Assembly: GCF_024622045.1 (NCBI RefSeq)
Contig: NZ_JANKBP010000001.1
DNA from: Rodentibacter caecimuris
GTDB lineage: Bacteria > Pseudomonadota > Gammaproteobacteria > Enterobacterales > Pasteurellaceae
DNA length: 64,000 nucleotides
Strand: one strand, 5' to 3'
Below are positions 35,488-45,461 of this stretch, piece by piece. Position numbers and translations under genes: made by a program. The first letter of the stretch is position 1. Every line of letters begins with the position of its first letter. The notes below the pieces were generated by a model. The model was not told where the DNA came from, did no database searches, and worked only from the letters and a program-made list of their open reading frames with translations.

Positions 35488-37416
35488 ATGAAAAACACTC
35501 GTTTCCCCTTATTTCCAATTGTTGTTTTTGTTGTTATCAACCTCATTATTTTTTCTTTGTCCCGCTTGGGTTTATCTTTATGGCAAATGGAACGGGTTTC
35601 CGCCGTACAGGATTGGGGGGAATTATTCCTACAAGGCTTACGTATTGATGTAGTGGCGTTATGCTATTTATTTGGCGTTCCGGCATTATTTACAGTGTTG
35701 TTCCATACGAGTGATTTATGGAAAAAGATCCTACGGGTTTGGCTGACATTTGGCAGTGTTTTCATTATTTTTATGGAAATGGCTACGCCGGCATTTATTG
35801 AAACTTATGATTATCGACCGAACCGCCTGTTTATTGAGTATTTAATTTATCCTAAAGAAGTCTTTTCTATGTTGATGGAAGGGCATTTAAGTGCGGTCAT
35901 TCTTAGCCTTGTTTTTACTGTCTTAGCGACAATACTTTATTGGCAACTTGCTGCTTGGTCGGTTAAAAATTTACGCCCAATGAGCTGGAAAGTTCGCCCG
36001 ATTGTAGCATTGTTGGTGATTGCGGTGGGTTTTATCGGAGCACGTTCAAGCTTTCAGCACCGTGGCATTAATCCTGCGATGGTGGCATTTTCTTCCGATT
36101 CCTTGGTAAATTCTTTAGTATTAAATTCCGGCTATTCGGTGATTTATGCCGCACAGCAATTTAAGGACGAAGAAAAATCCTCAGAAATGTATGGCAAAAT
36201 GGATACGAATGAAATGTTACGCATCGTGAAATTAAATCGTGGCAGAGCCGTAGATGATTATATTTCTGAAAAATTCCCAACCTTAACTAAAAATACTGCA
36301 AGCTATCAAGGTAAGCCCAAAAATATTGTCATCATATTGCAAGAAAGCCTTGGAGCACAGTTTATCGGTACTTTAGGCGGTAAGCCTCTTTCTCCGAATA
36401 TTGATCGATTAGCCAAAGAAGGGTGGTTATTTGAAAATATTTACGCCACGGGAACCCGTTCCGTGCGAGGCATTGAAGCGGTAACCACAGGTTTTATACC
36501 AACGCCGGCACGTGCTGTGGTTAAACTCAATAATGCACAAAATAATTTTTTCACCATTGCCGATTTTCTAGGTAAACAAGGCTATGACACCTCATTTATT
36601 TATGGCGGTGAAAAGCATTTTGATAATATGGCAAGTTTTTTCTACGGCAATGGGGTTAAAACGATTATTGATCAGCAAGACTATAAAAATCCGAAATTTA
36701 CTGCTACTTGGGGAGTGAGTGATGAGGATTTGTTTGATAAAGCGGACGAAACTTTTACAAAACTGCAAAACGAGGGAAAACCTTTTTTCAGTCTTGTATT
36801 TAGCTCAAGTAATCATGATCCTTTTGAATTCCCCGATGGGAAAATCGAATTGTATGAACAACCCAAAGCAACACGAAATAATAGTGCAAAGTATGCGGAT
36901 TATGCCGTTGGCCATTTCTTTAATTTAGCGAAAAAATCTAACTATTGGAAAGATACCATTTTCTTGGTGATTGCCGATCACGATTCACGAGCTGCCGGTG
37001 CTTCATTAATACCGATTAAAAATTTCCATATTCCGGCACTTATTTTAGGCGAGGGAATTGCGCCACGTCGTGATCTGCGTCTAGTGAGCCAAATTGATAT
37101 GCCGACAACGTTATTATCCTTAGCAGGGGTAAGCGGTAATTACCCTATGATTGGTTATGATTTAACCAAAAATACCAACCCTGATCGTGCCATTATGCAA
37201 TTTGATCAAACGCAGGCTTTAATGAAAGGAAACCGTGATGTGGTTATTCAAATGCCAAGCAAAGCCGCACAAGGTTATTATTACGATAAAGCCACTGAAA
37301 CGCTGAAGGAAAAAAGCGTATCGGAAGAAATGAAACAAGAAGCACTGGCGTATGCGTTGTTGGGAAGTTATTTATACAAAAATCGCTTGTATCAAGCGGG
37401 AAGTGAAAATAAGTAA
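35488..37416 (+). CDS. LtaS/MdoB-type membrane sulfatase-fold phosphotransferase
   Basis: A 642-residue protein with five N-terminal membrane helices and a large periplasmic alkaline-phosphatase/sulfatase domain. It has the metal-binding start IVIILQESLGAQF, the nucleophile Thr in TGTRSVRGIEA, and late ligands in LVIADHDSRA. Relatives transfer phosphoglycerol or phosphoethanolamine to envelope glycans or lipids. The exact acceptor here is unknown; LPS or a periplasmic glucan is possible. Probably transcribed with the two genes upstream. Confidence 0.82.
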   Translation: MKNTRFPLFPIVVFVVINLIIFSLSRLGLSLWQMERVSAVQDWGELFLQGLRIDVVALCYLFGVPALFTVLFHTSDLWKKILRVWLTFGSVFIIFMEMATPAFIETYDYRPNRLFIEYLIYPKEVFSMLMEGHLSAVILSLVFTVLATILYWQLAAWSVKNLRPMSWKVRPIVALLVIAVGFIGARSSFQHRGINPAMVAFSSDSLVNSLVLNSGYSVIYAAQQFKDEEKSSEMYGKMDTNEMLRIVKLNRGRAVDDYISEKFPTLTKNTASYQGKPKNIVIILQESLGAQFIGTLGGKPLSPNIDRLAKEGWLFENIYATGTRSVRGIEAVTTGFIPTPARAVVKLNNAQNNFFTIADFLGKQGYDTSFIYGGEKHFDNMASFFYGNGVKTIIDQQDYKNPKFTATWGVSDEDLFDKADETFTKLQNEGKPFFSLVFSSSNHDPFEFPDGKIELYEQPKATRNNSAKYADYAVGHFFNLAKKSNYWKDTIFLVIADHDSRAAGASLIPIKNFHIPALILGEGIAPRRDLRLVSQIDMPTTLLSLAGVSGNYPMIGYDLTKNTNPDRAIMQFDQTQALMKGNRDVVIQMPSKAAQGYYYDKATETLKEKSVSEEMKQEALAYALLGSYLYKNRLYQAGSENK

Positions 37417-37494
37417 AAATAAAGTGTGGTCAGAAAATACGGTATTTTTCAGCATTATGTAGCAATGCTATCAAGATATTACCGATTAAAAAAA

Positions 37495-37538
37495 TTAAAA
37501 TCCCTATTGAAATTTAAACTCAATAGGGATTTTTTTAT
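37495..37538. terminator. Strong bidirectional terminator
   Basis: Perfect 14-base arms at 37497-37510 and 37520-37533 (AAAATCCCTATTGA / TCAATAGGGATTTT) and a T tract, between convergent genes. Confidence 0.88.
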
Positions 37539-37574
37539 GGTAAAAAGCGACTCAAGTACAGATGAATAGCATGC

Positions 37575-38660
37575 TTATTGCATTTCAATAATCACTTTCA
37601 TCGCTTTTTCATCGGCTGCATGTTTGAATACATCATAGGCTTTTTCCATTTCACTTAATTTGAAATGATGGGTCGCTAATTTTTCAAGAGGCAATTTTCC
37701 GCATTGACAGGATTTTAATAACATTCCTGTGGTATTGGTATTCACCAATCCTGTGGTAATCGTTAAATTTTTGATCCAGAGTTTATCAATTTCAAAATTG
37801 ACCGACTGACCGTGTACCCCAACATTCGCGAGATTGCCCCCTTCTTTTACCACTTTTTGACAAATATCCCAAGTCGCCGGTAAACCCACTGCTTCCATGG
37901 CACAATCGACACCACGTTGTTCTGTGATTGCCAAGATTTTTTCCACTGCATTTTCTTTCACAGAATTGATCGTGTGAGTTGCACCTAATTCTTTAGCAAG
38001 CGCCAAACGATTGTCATCCATATCTACAACAATAATCGTTGCGGGAGAATAGAATTGGGCGGTAAGTAAGCAGCCCATTCCGATAGGGCCTGCACCAATA
38101 ATTGCAACGCTGTCCCCCGGTTTAACTTCGCCATATTTAACACCGATCTCGTGGCTCGTTGGCAGCACATCCGAGAGAAAGACGGCGATATCGGTATTTA
38201 AATTATCAGGCAATAAAAATAGAGAGTTATCGGCAAAAGGCGTACGCACATACTCTGCGTGGGTACCATCAATCATATAGCCCATGATCCATCCGCCCTC
38301 TTTTTGACAATGTGCATAAAGCTGCTTTTGGCAATTCTCGCAAGAACCACATTTACTGACACAGGAAATAATTACCCGATCGCCCTTTTTAAAGTTTTTT
38401 ACCGCACTACCAACATCTTCAATGACACCAATCCCTTCGTGTCCCAAAATTCGCCCATTCCATTGCCCTGTTTTTGCTAAAGCCGTTTTTTCAATTTCCG
38501 GATTTTTTCCTTTCCAAATGCCTAAATCCGTACCGCAAATGGTGGTTTTTTCCATTTTAATAATGGCATCTGTCGGGTCAATAATCGTTGGAATAGGGCG
38601 ATCTTCAAAACGAAGATCATTTGCACCGTAATAAGTCATTGCTTTCATAGTTTTGTTCAT
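37575..38660 (-). CDS. Zinc-dependent medium-chain alcohol dehydrogenase
   Basis: A 361-residue medium-chain dehydrogenase. Catalytic zinc: Cys in TICGTDLG and the GHEGIG motif. Structural zinc: four Cys in CGSCENCQKQLYAHC. Rossmann motif GAGPIGMG. It resembles secondary-alcohol (isopropanol-type) dehydrogenases, but the substrate is not shown. I chose MNKTMKAM because AGGAGA lies just before it. The 297 bases upstream hold no gene: an AT-rich leader, a possible TTGATT/TAAAAT promoter, and the terminator of the next gene. Confidence 0.85.
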   Translation of the reverse strand: MNKTMKAMTYYGANDLRFEDRPIPTIIDPTDAIIKMEKTTICGTDLGIWKGKNPEIEKTALAKTGQWNGRILGHEGIGVIEDVGSAVKNFKKGDRVIISCVSKCGSCENCQKQLYAHCQKEGGWIMGYMIDGTHAEYVRTPFADNSLFLLPDNLNTDIAVFLSDVLPTSHEIGVKYGEVKPGDSVAIIGAGPIGMGCLLTAQFYSPATIIVVDMDDNRLALAKELGATHTINSVKENAVEKILAITEQRGVDCAMEAVGLPATWDICQKVVKEGGNLANVGVHGQSVNFEIDKLWIKNLTITTGLVNTNTTGMLLKSCQCGKLPLEKLATHHFKLSEMEKAYDVFKHAADEKAMKVIIEMQ

Positions 38661-38906
38661 AATGAGTCTCCTATTCATTACTTACTTTATACTGTTATTA
38701 CCGATGTGCATATACCTCAGCACAGAAATATTTTATCTCTACAGGAATAGAATAATCAATAAAAATCATACTTTTATTTAACAAAAAAATAACAATTTAT
38801 TTTCATCTGATGTTTCTAGATTACATTGACAAATAAACAACCTATACTAAACATCTGAAATAAAAAAACGCTAGGGCTTTCGCAATCGTGTCAGTGATAT
38901 TTTAAA

Positions 38907-38950
38907 GCAAGTGCGGTCAAAAACGCCCTCATTTTTAACCGCACTTTTTA
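38907..38950 (-). terminator. Uptake-signal inverted pair, terminator
   Basis: AAGTGCGGT (38909-38917) and ACCGCACTT (38938-38946), at the end of the minus-strand gene that stops at 38958. Confidence 0.6.
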
Positions 38951-38957
38951 GTTTTAA

Positions 38958-39845
38958 TTAATCCGCCACCCAGATTTTTTCTAACTCTTTTGTTTCAGGG
39001 TGATATTTATAGACATTAATTCCGCCTCGCCCGTATTGTCCTGTAACGAGAATATTGGCTTTATAAGCGGAGGCTATGCTTAAATTTCCTCTTGAAATTT
39101 CAGGTTTATTTCCTATTTCTACATAGGCTTTTATCCAAGGATCGCCTGTTGTATAAAGTAATGCAAGTTCGTCATTACTATTAGGTAAAAGAATAAAATC
39201 TTTTTCTGTTACAAAAGCAACAGCAAAAGAATCAGAGCGACTGATCTGCTTATCTTTAAATTTTTCTGGGATGGGCAACAATTTACTTTTATCTCTTATC
39301 ATAGAATCTTCTCTAAGAATCCCATCAATAGCAGCTAATTTAAATTGTTGATGAGGGTTCAATGCTGACCACATATAACGTTGTCCATTTTCACTTGTTG
39401 CTACAATCCATTTTCCATCTGAGCTAATTAGTCCCATCGTTCTTCCTGAATTCCCCCACAAACGAGCTAATGGTTTCAAGTTTTTTATATTCCATAACGT
39501 CATACCTAAATAGCTATCTTTTTTATATTTATCAGGGTTTACAGGATTAGCTGTTAATTTTGTTTGAGCAGGAGGAGTTCCCCTAGCAGTTAGAACATCC
39601 CCTACTGAAAGAAGATAATTACCAACGATTACAAACTTATAGGGCTGGCTAGGACCGATTGGAGCATCGGTATAAATTGGCGCTAAATTTGGGATCGGAA
39701 AGGCATTCAAATTTATGCGGTCAATAGTCAATTTTAGATCGTTGTGCGACGGCTTGCATAATACTGAGAGAATCCAATATGATGTAGCAAATGCACAATT
39801 TAAAGAAAATGTAGGGACGACACACTGGCATCCGTGAAAAATCAA
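38958..39845 (-). pseudogene. Possibly 5'-truncated gene, beta-propeller-like protein
   Basis: I do not recognise a family. The C-terminal 250 residues read as a soluble, strand-rich protein with WD-like segments (GLISSDGKWIVATSENGQRY, NILVTGQYGRGGINVYKYHP). The first 35 residues are Cys-rich and odd, lack a signal peptide or a ribosome site, and are encoded partly inside a MITE-like element (39811-39876). Homologous sequence probably starts near residue 33, so the original 5' end seems lost. It may still be an intact gene with a later start. Confidence 0.45.
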
Positions 39846-39876
39846 ATGATTTTAAAAGGTTGTATGGCGCCCCTAC
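39811..39876. mobile_element. MITE-like inverted-repeat element (66 bp)
   Basis: The ends GTAGGGACG (39811-39819) and CGCCCCTAC (39868-39876) are inverted repeats matching at 8 of 9 positions. No coding capacity. The 'GTAGGGGCG' end type is seen in small repeats of several bacteria. The left end lies inside the 5' part of the ORF annotated at 38958-39845. Confidence 0.45.
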
Positions 39877-39919
39877 CTATGAGATAAAATGCCCTATTTT
39901 TTAACCGCACTTTTGCCGA

Positions 39920-41242
39920 TTATTCTTTATTCTCTTTGGCTAAACCTACCCCAACATAACCACGTTCACGCATGATCACTTCTTTTGATTTACGGATCAT
40001 GCTTTCAATTGTCATACCTTGTACGAGGATGGAGAACATTACTACGGCATAGGTCATACCTAAAATAAGATCACGCACATCCATATTTAACCCTTCAATG
40101 TAGGATTGCCCCATAGGAATAGAAAGTGCCATTGCCAATGCCAATCCGCCGCGTAATGCACCCCAAGTCAGCACTCGTAGGGTATAAGGATTATATTTGC
40201 GATAGCGTTTCATCACTTGGAAAGGAAGCCATACACTGATGTAACGGCAAACCAAGCAAATCGGAATGGCAAGAGCAATCAGAATTAAACCTTGCCATGA
40301 AACATGAATCAGTAGAATGGCTAAGCCGATTAAAATAAATAGAAGTGAATTGAGGAAGTGATCGATCATTTCCCAAAAATGATTAAAGTAGTGCCGACTT
40401 TGCTTTGAAAATCCGGTGTAGCGTGTCCAGTTACCGATTAAAATTCCGGCAACAACCATGGCTAGAGCACCGGAAACATGGAGTAAATTTGCTAACATAA
40501 AACCGGCAGTGGGGATAGTCAGAGTTAATAAAATCTCTAATGAGCCGTCATCGGTTGCAGAAATTAAATAGTGCGCAAGTAAGCCGATAACAAAACCAAA
40601 AGCAATGCCGCCTAATGCTTCTTTAAAAAAGAGATGTAATACACCGCCTGCTGTCGGTTCTTGCCCTCCGAAGGCAACAGCAAAAACGGTAGTAAAAATC
40701 ACTAATCCGATCCCGTCATTAAATAAAGATTCTCCTTCAACCTGCATAGCTAAACGCTTTGGGGCTTTTAAGTTTTTAATAATGGCGAGTACGGCGATAG
40801 GATCGTCAGGGGAGATTAATGCACCGAATAAAATGCAGTAGATTAAATCGATATGCCAACCGAATAATTGACTGATCGCATAAAGCATAAAACCGATAAA
40901 AAAAGTAGAGGCAAAGGTAGAGAACAGCGCAAAGGTGGTGATTTCCCATTTTTGGTTTTTTAATACCGGCAATTTAATGCCTAATGCACCGGCAAAAAGT
41001 AAGAAACCGAGAATACCGTTTAGTAAGAAATCTTTAAAATCAATTCGTTCTACAACTTTTGTTGCGATTTCATCTAAATTAAACCAATTTAAATATCCTA
41101 ATAAAACCAATATTAAAGAACCCAACATAGAGGTGGCGGTAATCGCAATAGTGTATTGAATATTGTCGTTGAGCTTTCGTGTAATAAAACTAATTAAAAT
41201 AGCAATAGTGGCAAGAAAGCAGAGGTAGGTGTAAATATTCAT
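39920..41242 (-). CDS. Cation:proton antiporter, CPA1/NhaP type
   Basis: A 440-residue inner-membrane protein with about 12 helices. CPA1 core motifs: SPDDPIAVLAI and VEGESLFNDGIGLV, which hold the acidic ion-binding residues. Exchanges Na+ or K+ for H+, so likely pH or salt balance. Monocistronic, divergent from the YafD-like gene. Confidence 0.9.
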   Translation of the reverse strand: MNIYTYLCFLATIAILISFITRKLNDNIQYTIAITATSMLGSLILVLLGYLNWFNLDEIATKVVERIDFKDFLLNGILGFLLFAGALGIKLPVLKNQKWEITTFALFSTFASTFFIGFMLYAISQLFGWHIDLIYCILFGALISPDDPIAVLAIIKNLKAPKRLAMQVEGESLFNDGIGLVIFTTVFAVAFGGQEPTAGGVLHLFFKEALGGIAFGFVIGLLAHYLISATDDGSLEILLTLTIPTAGFMLANLLHVSGALAMVVAGILIGNWTRYTGFSKQSRHYFNHFWEMIDHFLNSLLFILIGLAILLIHVSWQGLILIALAIPICLVCRYISVWLPFQVMKRYRKYNPYTLRVLTWGALRGGLALAMALSIPMGQSYIEGLNMDVRDLILGMTYAVVMFSILVQGMTIESMIRKSKEVIMRERGYVGVGLAKENKE

Positions 41243-41347
41243 GGTTTAGTTCCAAACTAAGAAATAGTAGGCATGATTAAATTAAACGTTGTCTAGTATA
41301 AGCAAACTGCTATCATTTATAAAGTTCATATTGAAATATATAAAATA

Positions 41348-42187
41348 ATGAAAACGATTAATAAAATTTTTGCATTTTTACTCGTGGTAGGTATTGCAGT
41401 CGGAATTTATCTTGTTAGCCAACTTCGTATTTTTGAATCAATTCAAATTGATTTAAAAACAACTGCTCAATTCTCTTTTAATCCGACAAATACATTTTGT
41501 TTTTCCCGTGAGGAATCGATTCCTACTTTAGCGAAGAAACACTTTCGATTATTAAGTTGGAATATTCATAAAGGTTCGGATCAAGGTTGGCAGCAAGATT
41601 TAGCCCGTTTTTCACAAGATCAGGATTTTGTACTTCTACAAGAAGCCACACCCGAACAAAATTTGTCTTCATTTTCCACCGCACTTTTTATTTCAAGTTT
41701 TTCTTATAAAGGGCGGCAATCCGGTGTGAAAACCTTTAGCCGTACTGTGCCAAAAAGTTATTGCGGCATTGCCGAGCCAGAACCTTGGATTCGTATTCCC
41801 AAAGTCGCCGGTGTGATGACATTCCCATTGAATAATGGTGGTGAATTATTCGTGATTAATGCCCATTTAATCAATTTTGAGTGGCAGCCCGAAGCCTACC
41901 GCGCACAATTGGAGCAGATTTTTTCTTTGATTCCGTCTTATCAAAGTGCGGTCATTTTAGCGGGCGATTTTAATGCGTGGAATGCAGAAAGAAAACAAAT
42001 CCTCGATGAATTTATGAGAAAAAAGGGGGTAAATGAAGTGTCTTTTTCTCAAGATGAACGGGTACGATTTTTTGATTATCCGTTGGATTATGTATTTGTC
42101 AGGGGGATGAAAGTCCTAACCGCAACATCGAAAAAAGTTGCCTCTTCCGATCATTCTCCGGTTTGGCTAGAGTTCATTTTAGAGTAA
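41348..42187 (+). CDS. yafD: YafD-like endonuclease/exonuclease/phosphatase protein
   Basis: A 279-residue EEP-superfamily protein with an N-terminal membrane anchor. Catalytic motifs: LLSWNIHKG, LLQEAT, INAHLINF, AGDFNAWN and SDHSPVWLEF, a full set of metal and active-site residues. E. coli YafD is similar in layout; the substrate is unknown. Confidence 0.88.
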   Translation: MKTINKIFAFLLVVGIAVGIYLVSQLRIFESIQIDLKTTAQFSFNPTNTFCFSREESIPTLAKKHFRLLSWNIHKGSDQGWQQDLARFSQDQDFVLLQEATPEQNLSSFSTALFISSFSYKGRQSGVKTFSRTVPKSYCGIAEPEPWIRIPKVAGVMTFPLNNGGELFVINAHLINFEWQPEAYRAQLEQIFSLIPSYQSAVILAGDFNAWNAERKQILDEFMRKKGVNEVSFSQDERVRFFDYPLDYVFVRGMKVLTATSKKVASSDHSPVWLEFILE

Positions 42188-42256
42188 GCAAAGGCAACGA
42201 TTGAGCATATTGTCAGCGAAAAATATTGTGAAAATTAACCGCACTTTTTGTTTAAA

Positions 42257-42278
42257 TTTTGTGCTCTCTATCACAATA
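42257..42278 (+). promoter_or_regulatory. CRP-like site upstream of pntAB
   Basis: TTTTGTGCTCTCTATCACAA: half-sites TGTGC and TCACA separated by 6 bases, one mismatch from the TGTGA-N6-TCACA consensus. Centre at 42267.5, 160 bases before pntA. Confidence 0.55.
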
Positions 42279-42426
42279 TATTGTAAAAACAGTGAAAAAA
42301 TATATCTCATTTTAACTGAAAAATGATACAGTTAGTGCCATCTGACTTTTTGTCATTTATCGGAAGAATGAACTTGAATTCATTCAATCAAATCATCAAC
42401 CCAATCATCAAACAGAGGGAAACAGT

Positions 42427-43965
42427 ATGTTAATTGGTGTACCAAAAGAACTGCTTGATAATGAAGCGCGTGTGGCGGCAACGCCAAAAACGGTTCAACA
42501 AATCCTGAAATTGGGCTTTGAGGTTATCGTTGAACACGATGCGGGCTTTAAAGCAAGTTTTGAGGATCAAGCATTTTTAGACGCAGGTGCAAAAATTGGT
42601 ACGGCGGCTGAAATTTGGCAATCGGATATCATTTTTAAAGTAAATCCGCCGACAGATGAAGAAATTGCTCAAATGAAAGAAGGCGCAACGTTGGTCAGTT
42701 TCATTTGGCGTGCGCAAAATCCTGAGTTAATGCAAAAATTAACAGCGAAAAAAATCAATGTGCTTGCAATGGATGCCGTGCCGCGTATTTCTCGCGCACA
42801 AGCCTTGGACGCATTAAGTTCCATGGCGAATATTTCCGGTTACCGTGCGGTGATCGAGGCGGCACATGAATTTGGCAGTTTTTTCACCGGACAAATTACA
42901 GCGGCAGGTAAAGTCCCGCCGGCGAAAGTGTTGGTGATTGGTGCGGGGGTAGCCGGTTTAGCTGCGATTGGGGCGGCAAATAGCCTTGGTGCGATTGTAC
43001 GTGCGTTTGATTCCCGTCCGGAAGTAAAAGAACAAGTTCAAAGTATGGGCGCAAGCTTCTTAGAAATTGATTTTAAAGAAGAAGGCGGCAGCGGTGATGG
43101 TTATGCGAAAGTGATGTCGGAAGAATTTAACCGCCGAGCAATGGAACTTTACGCAGAGCAAGCCAAAGAGGTGGATATTATCATTACAACGGCTGCGATT
43201 CCGGGTAAACCTGCGCCACGTTTGATCACCAAAGAAATGGTGGATTCCATGAAAGCGGGTTCGGTGATTGTGGATTTGGCAGCCGCAACAGGCGGTAACT
43301 GCGAATATACCCAAGCAGGTAAAGTCGTGACGACTGAAAACCAAGTGAAAGTGATCGGCTATACGGATTTCCCAAGCCGCTTACCGACACAATCTTCCCA
43401 ACTTTACGGCACAAACTTAGTCAATTTATTGAAACTCTTGTGTAAAGAGAAAGACGGCAACATTAACATTGATTTTGAGGATGTGGTATTGCGCGGTGTG
43501 ACCGTTGTACGTGATGGGGAAGAAATTCCTCCGGCACAAATTCAAGTATCGGCTCAACCAAAACAAGATGTAAAAGCCACACCTGTAGCAGAGAAAAAAG
43601 AAGCCAAGCCGACCAATCCGCGTGTGAAATACGGTGTGATGGCAGGTGTCGGCGTATTATTCCTGTGGCTTGCGTCTGTTGCACCGGCTGCGTTTTTATC
43701 ACATTTTACGGTATTTGTATTAGCCTGTGTGGTGGGGTATTACGTGGTTTGGAACGTTAGCCATGCACTTCACACACCATTAATGGCGGTGACAAATGCC
43801 ATTTCAGGTATCATTATTGTAGGGGCGTTATTGCAAATTCGTCAGCCGTCGGGCAACCTCTTTATTGATGCGTTAGCCTTTGTGGCAATTTTGGTGGCAA
43901 GCATCAATATTTTTGGTGGATTCCGTGTAACACAACGTATGTTGGCAATGTTTAGAAAAGGTTAA
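42427..43965 (+). CDS. pntA: NAD(P) transhydrogenase subunit alpha
   Basis: Proton-pumping transhydrogenase subunit, 512 residues, making NADPH from NADH at the cost of proton-motive force. The NAD-binding domain I carries VIGAGVAGLAAIGAANSLGA and the RQD-loop region; four membrane helices lie at the C-terminus (from about residue 400). AGAGGGAAACAGT before the ATG. pntB follows after 10 bases. Confidence 0.97.
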   Translation: MLIGVPKELLDNEARVAATPKTVQQILKLGFEVIVEHDAGFKASFEDQAFLDAGAKIGTAAEIWQSDIIFKVNPPTDEEIAQMKEGATLVSFIWRAQNPELMQKLTAKKINVLAMDAVPRISRAQALDALSSMANISGYRAVIEAAHEFGSFFTGQITAAGKVPPAKVLVIGAGVAGLAAIGAANSLGAIVRAFDSRPEVKEQVQSMGASFLEIDFKEEGGSGDGYAKVMSEEFNRRAMELYAEQAKEVDIIITTAAIPGKPAPRLITKEMVDSMKAGSVIVDLAAATGGNCEYTQAGKVVTTENQVKVIGYTDFPSRLPTQSSQLYGTNLVNLLKLLCKEKDGNINIDFEDVVLRGVTVVRDGEEIPPAQIQVSAQPKQDVKATPVAEKKEAKPTNPRVKYGVMAGVGVLFLWLASVAPAAFLSHFTVFVLACVVGYYVVWNVSHALHTPLMAVTNAISGIIIVGALLQIRQPSGNLFIDALAFVAILVASINIFGGFRVTQRMLAMFRKG

Positions 43966-43975
43966 GGAGAACGTA

Positions 43976-45400
43976 ATGTCTGAAGGTTTAGTACAGGCTG
44001 CGTATATTGTTGCAGCATTACTTTTCATTATGAGCTTGGCGGGACTTTCTAAACACGAAACTGCCAAAGCAGGTTGTTGGTTTGGTATTGTCGGGATGAC
44101 GATTGCACTCGTGGCGACGATTTTTGGCCCGCATTCCGAAGGGACATTTTGGATCATCATTGCGATGATTATCGGTGGTGTAATCGGTGTTCAACGCGCA
44201 TTAAAAGTGGAAATGACGGAAATGCCGGAGCTTGTAGCAATTCTCCACAGCTTTGTAGGTTTAGCCGCCGTGCTTGTCGGTTTTAATAGCTACGGTTTAC
44301 ACGATATTCCCACTATGCCGAACGGTTTAGATGATGTGCAACAGGCTCAATTCTTGGCAGAACAGGCAACCCTGACGACTATTCACAATGTTGAAGTGTT
44401 CCTCGGGATCTTTATCGGTGCAGTAACGTTCACGGGATCAGTGGTGGCATTCGGTAAGTTAAGCGGCAAAATTAACTCAAAAGCATTAATGTTGCCACAT
44501 CGTCATAAATTAAACTTAGCCGCGATTGTGGTTTCTGTATTATTGATGGTTGCCTTTTTGAACAATCCGGAAAATATTTTCCCTGTGTTATTAATGACCG
44601 CAATCGCACTGGCATTCGGTTGGCATTTAGTGGCATCGATCGGTGGTGCGGATATGCCGGTAGTGGTATCTATGCTTAACTCTTACTCCGGTTGGGCGGC
44701 GGCGGCGGCAGGTTTTATGCTGAGCAATGACCTATTAATCGTAACCGGGGCGTTAGTAGGCTCTTCCGGTGCGATTCTCTCTTACATTATGTGTAAAGCG
44801 ATGAACCGATCATTTATCAGCGTAATTGCCGGTGGCTTTGGCAACGATGTGCAAGTCTCTTCCGATGAAGAACAAGGCGAGCACCGTGAGACTACAGCGG
44901 AAGAAGTGGCGGAGTTATTGAAAAACGCAAGTTCCGTCATTATCACACCGGGATATGGTATGGCGGTGGCGCAAGCGCAATATCCGGTGGCGGATATCAC
45001 CGCAAAATTACGTGAACGCGGCGTAAATGTACGTTTTGGTATTCACCCTGTTGCGGGTCGTTTACCGGGTCATATGAATGTATTGTTAGCGGAAGCCAAA
45101 GTACCTTATGACGTTGTGCTTGAAATGGATGAAATCAATGAAGATTTCGCAGATACCGATGTGGTATTGGTTATCGGGGCAAACGATACGGTAAATCCGG
45201 CGGCAATGGAAGATCCAAACAGCCCGATTGCAGGAATGCCGGTGTTGGAAGTATGGAAAGCGCAAAATGTGATTGTATTCAAACGCTCTATGGCGGTGGG
45301 TTATGCCGGTGTGCAAAATCCATTATTCTTCAAAGAGAATACCCAAATGCTCTTTGGTGATGCGAAAGATCGCGTTGAAGACATTTTGAAAGCCCTTTAA
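43976..45400 (+). CDS. pntB: NAD(P) transhydrogenase subunit beta
   Basis: 474 residues: about nine membrane helices forming the proton channel, then the soluble NADP(H)-binding domain III (ITPGYGMAVAQAQYPVADIT, VLVIGANDTVNPAA). AAGGAGAACGTA precedes the ATG. Same operon as pntA. Confidence 0.97.
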   Translation: MSEGLVQAAYIVAALLFIMSLAGLSKHETAKAGCWFGIVGMTIALVATIFGPHSEGTFWIIIAMIIGGVIGVQRALKVEMTEMPELVAILHSFVGLAAVLVGFNSYGLHDIPTMPNGLDDVQQAQFLAEQATLTTIHNVEVFLGIFIGAVTFTGSVVAFGKLSGKINSKALMLPHRHKLNLAAIVVSVLLMVAFLNNPENIFPVLLMTAIALAFGWHLVASIGGADMPVVVSMLNSYSGWAAAAAGFMLSNDLLIVTGALVGSSGAILSYIMCKAMNRSFISVIAGGFGNDVQVSSDEEQGEHRETTAEEVAELLKNASSVIITPGYGMAVAQAQYPVADITAKLRERGVNVRFGIHPVAGRLPGHMNVLLAEAKVPYDVVLEMDEINEDFADTDVVLVIGANDTVNPAAMEDPNSPIAGMPVLEVWKAQNVIVFKRSMAVGYAGVQNPLFFKENTQMLFGDAKDRVEDILKAL

Positions 45401-45407
45401 AACAGGC

Positions 45408-45455
45408 TGAAAATAAACCGCACTTTGGGAAGCTGAAGTGCGGTATTTTTTTGCG
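45408..45455. terminator. Uptake-signal terminator between pntB and nimR
   Basis: ACCGCACTT (45417-45425) and AAGTGCGGT (45436-45444) with AT-rich flanks and TTTTTTT; convergent genes on either side. Confidence 0.75.
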
Positions 45456-45461
45456 TTAAAT

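Noticed and set aside
38704..38724. TGTGC...GCACA dyad in the alcohol dehydrogenase leader as a CRP site
   Set aside because: The half-sites are 10 bases apart rather than 6, so it does not fit CRP; kept as a chance dyad.
43060..44160. Several antisense ORFs over pntAB, and similar ones across gyrA, uvrC and gshF
   Set aside because: They have no ribosome sites or recognisable domains and are shadows of conserved genes on the other strand.
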